Assembly (NCBI GenBank): GCA_964588725.1 | Contig: CAZPQL010000005.1 | Coordinates: forward strand, 10,017-74,016 | DNA length: 64,000 nt | From: UBA5972 sp964588725 | GTDB lineage: Bacteria; Pseudomonadota; Alphaproteobacteria; Rhodobacterales; Rhodobacteraceae | Reading direction: 5' to 3' | In this document: one piece after another, positions 62,741 through 64,000 of the stretch | Layout: every line of letters begins with the position of its first letter | How positions within the stretch are numbered: the stretch's first letter is position 1 | Position numbers and translations under genes: made by a program | The notes under the pieces: generated by a model | Told to the model about the DNA's origin: nothing | Database searches by the model: none | The model's input: only the letters and a program-made list of their open reading frames with translations

Positions 62741-63802
62741 CTAGATCTGATCGGGCGATTCGTCCGACAACAGAACTATTTCGCGCAGCAATGTTTCTGT
62801 GTTCTCTGGTGTTAAATAGCTGAACATCCAGTCGCGCATTTGTTCCTGAACACCCTGTGTGTCCGGAGCCGGGGCCGTCCGCGCAATCGTTTCCAAAGGT
62901 TTTTGCCCCTGCAATGCTTTGCTGTTGAACCAATCCACCGTGTCGCGTGCGTTGTAGCGGATCACCGATTGCATCCACGGATCCGAAAGTTTCAGCTTTG
63001 GCAATAATTTTAACGGCTCAGACGCTTTAAGTCGTTTCAGCAGGTCGCGCCGACTTTGCAGGACTGCTTTATCATCGGATTTACCGTACCGATCAAAGGT
63101 CTCGTTAAGCGTCATCAACCAGACTGTCGCAGCCGCCGACAAGCTTTGGTTTTTTACAAAAGACTTGTCCGCGACACGAATTTCGGATTCCTCGATTTTC
63201 GAAATAACATCAAAAAAATCTTCAATGACATCGCCTCCTGCAAGGTTGGCGCGGTCGAAATTGCGTACTGTGACTTTCTCCTGACCCAGCAAATTTACGT
63301 AGCGGGAGATTCTTTTCTGACTGGGGTACTTGAACGTCTGCGGCGTTTTTAAGTCTGCAAATCTGGCGCCACCCCGAATAACCTGATTGACGACGGAAAG
63401 GTAGAGATCGACGGGATCACGAACATAGGAAATTATCCTAATGTCGCTGAATGTCTGTCCCAGTCGTTTAATAAACACGGGTAATTTATTGATATCCGAA
63501 AAGTGTTCGCTGGAAATGATTGCCGCCCGTGGTTTTTCCTTTTGAACACGGCTTTCAAATTCAAACCAGGATTTCTCGCTCCATTTCTTCATTTCTGCAA
63601 TTGACGAAAAATGCGCACGCATGGCCGGGTTCAGTTTCGTGTTTTTACCTATGAACCAACTCGATAATGCACGCGCCTTCAGTTTCGAACCCCGGTAGGT
63701 AAGATATCCTTGATCTGCCAGTTGTTCACTGTTTTTTGACAGAGAGCCCTGAATTGCCGAGCTCCCGGTTTTGGGGGGCCCGATATGGACGATGACATGC
63801 AT
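62741..63802 (-). CDS. Sulfotransferase-like protein, PPKTGSS class
   Basis: The 353-residue protein begins MHVIVHIGPPKTGSSAIQGS and has RIISYVRDPVDLYLSVVNQV near residue 120. The C-terminal end QEQMRDWMFSYLTPENTETL is shared with the gene cut by the right edge, so it has a neighbouring paralog. It is a more distant relative of the HKTGSTSIQ proteins at 50073-53418. Confidence 0.86.
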   Translation of the reverse strand: MHVIVHIGPPKTGSSAIQGSLSKNSEQLADQGYLTYRGSKLKARALSSWFIGKNTKLNPAMRAHFSSIAEMKKWSEKSWFEFESRVQKEKPRAAIISSEHFSDINKLPVFIKRLGQTFSDIRIISYVRDPVDLYLSVVNQVIRGGARFADLKTPQTFKYPSQKRISRYVNLLGQEKVTVRNFDRANLAGGDVIEDFFDVISKIEESEIRVADKSFVKNQSLSAAATVWLMTLNETFDRYGKSDDKAVLQSRRDLLKRLKASEPLKLLPKLKLSDPWMQSVIRYNARDTVDWFNSKALQGQKPLETIARTAPAPDTQGVQEQMRDWMFSYLTPENTETLLREIVLLSDESPDQI

Positions 63803-63836
63803 TTTCTAGGCTCCTGAAGTGTTTGTGCTTGTAAGT

Positions 63837-64000
63837 CTATTCGTTGTTAGAATGAGTGCGACGCGTCGCAATGCCATTTGCCGGCCCCAAAACACCGCTT
63901 TTGCCGACTGTTACAAGTTCCGTGACAACAGCAGAAATTGCTTCTGGTGTCAAATAACCCAACATCCAGTCCCGCATTTGTTTTTGAATTTCTTCCGGGC
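63837..64000 (-). CDS. Sulfotransferase-like protein, C-terminal fragment (5' end cut by window edge)
   Basis: Only the last 54 codons are visible. They encode PEEIQKQMRDWMLGYLTPEA near the edge and end at a TAG at 63837. QKQMRDWMLGYLTPE closely matches QEQMRDWMFSYLTPE of the 62741 gene, showing a tandem paralog. The catalytic N-terminus lies outside the window. Confidence 0.75.
   Translation of the reverse strand, partial: PEEIQKQMRDWMLGYLTPEAISAVVTELVTVGKSGVLGPANGIATRRTHSNNE

Overview
The window looks like the chromosome of a marine alphaproteobacterium of the Rhodobacterales/Roseobacter type. Supporting signs are the DUF3576-leuS-lptE-holA gene order, a Rhodobacter-type porin, a long-form RibA, a CenR-like response regulator, a DUF2794 protein next to a C40 peptidase, and an aminotransferase-ftsK-lolA block. 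I see no tRNA, rRNA, CRISPR array, insertion sequence or prophage. Both ends cut through genes.

Positions 1-34050 are mostly housekeeping. In order: a truncated alpha-2-macroglobulin (1-5149, minus); an unknown secreted protein; the minus operon DUF3576-leuS-lptE-holA-GST (6620-11842); a porin with a clear terminator; yggS, a YkuD protein and ribA; an OmpR-family regulator; xthA, a CnoX-like thioredoxin, a Lon-N protein and a Trm112-like protein; ubiH-like, amidase, Lrp, aminotransferase, ftsK, lolA and a lytic transglycosylase; hspQ and gamma-glutamyltransferase; a probable structured RNA with an intrinsic terminator (30039-30161, minus); then DUF2794, NlpC/P60, M17 aminopeptidase and carbonic anhydrase.

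From about 34060 to the right edge the window is an accessory cell-surface polysaccharide region. It holds an outer-membrane export lipoprotein (OPX/Wza-like), an SDR epimerase, an initiating sugar transferase, an RTX metalloprotease, a FlaA1/CapD-type dehydratase and a YjbH-YjbF-YjbE-like set. These are followed by a capsule ABC exporter (KpsT, KpsE, KpsM types) and a long run of glycosyltransferases and sulfotransferase-like genes.

The most interesting part is 47428-64000. Nine genes (one cut by the edge) carry about ten sulfotransferase-type domains of three sequence classes. They are mixed with a GT4 enzyme, a 1354-residue protein with two different glycosyltransferase domains, and a 624-residue tandem GT2 protein laid out like bacterial glycosaminoglycan polymerases. 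One gene fuses two sulfotransferase classes that also occur as separate genes on either side of it. Taken together this suggests a locus that builds, sulfates and exports an extracellular or capsular polysaccharide. That is inference: no sulfate-activation gene and no kpsC/kpsS/kpsF gene is in the window.
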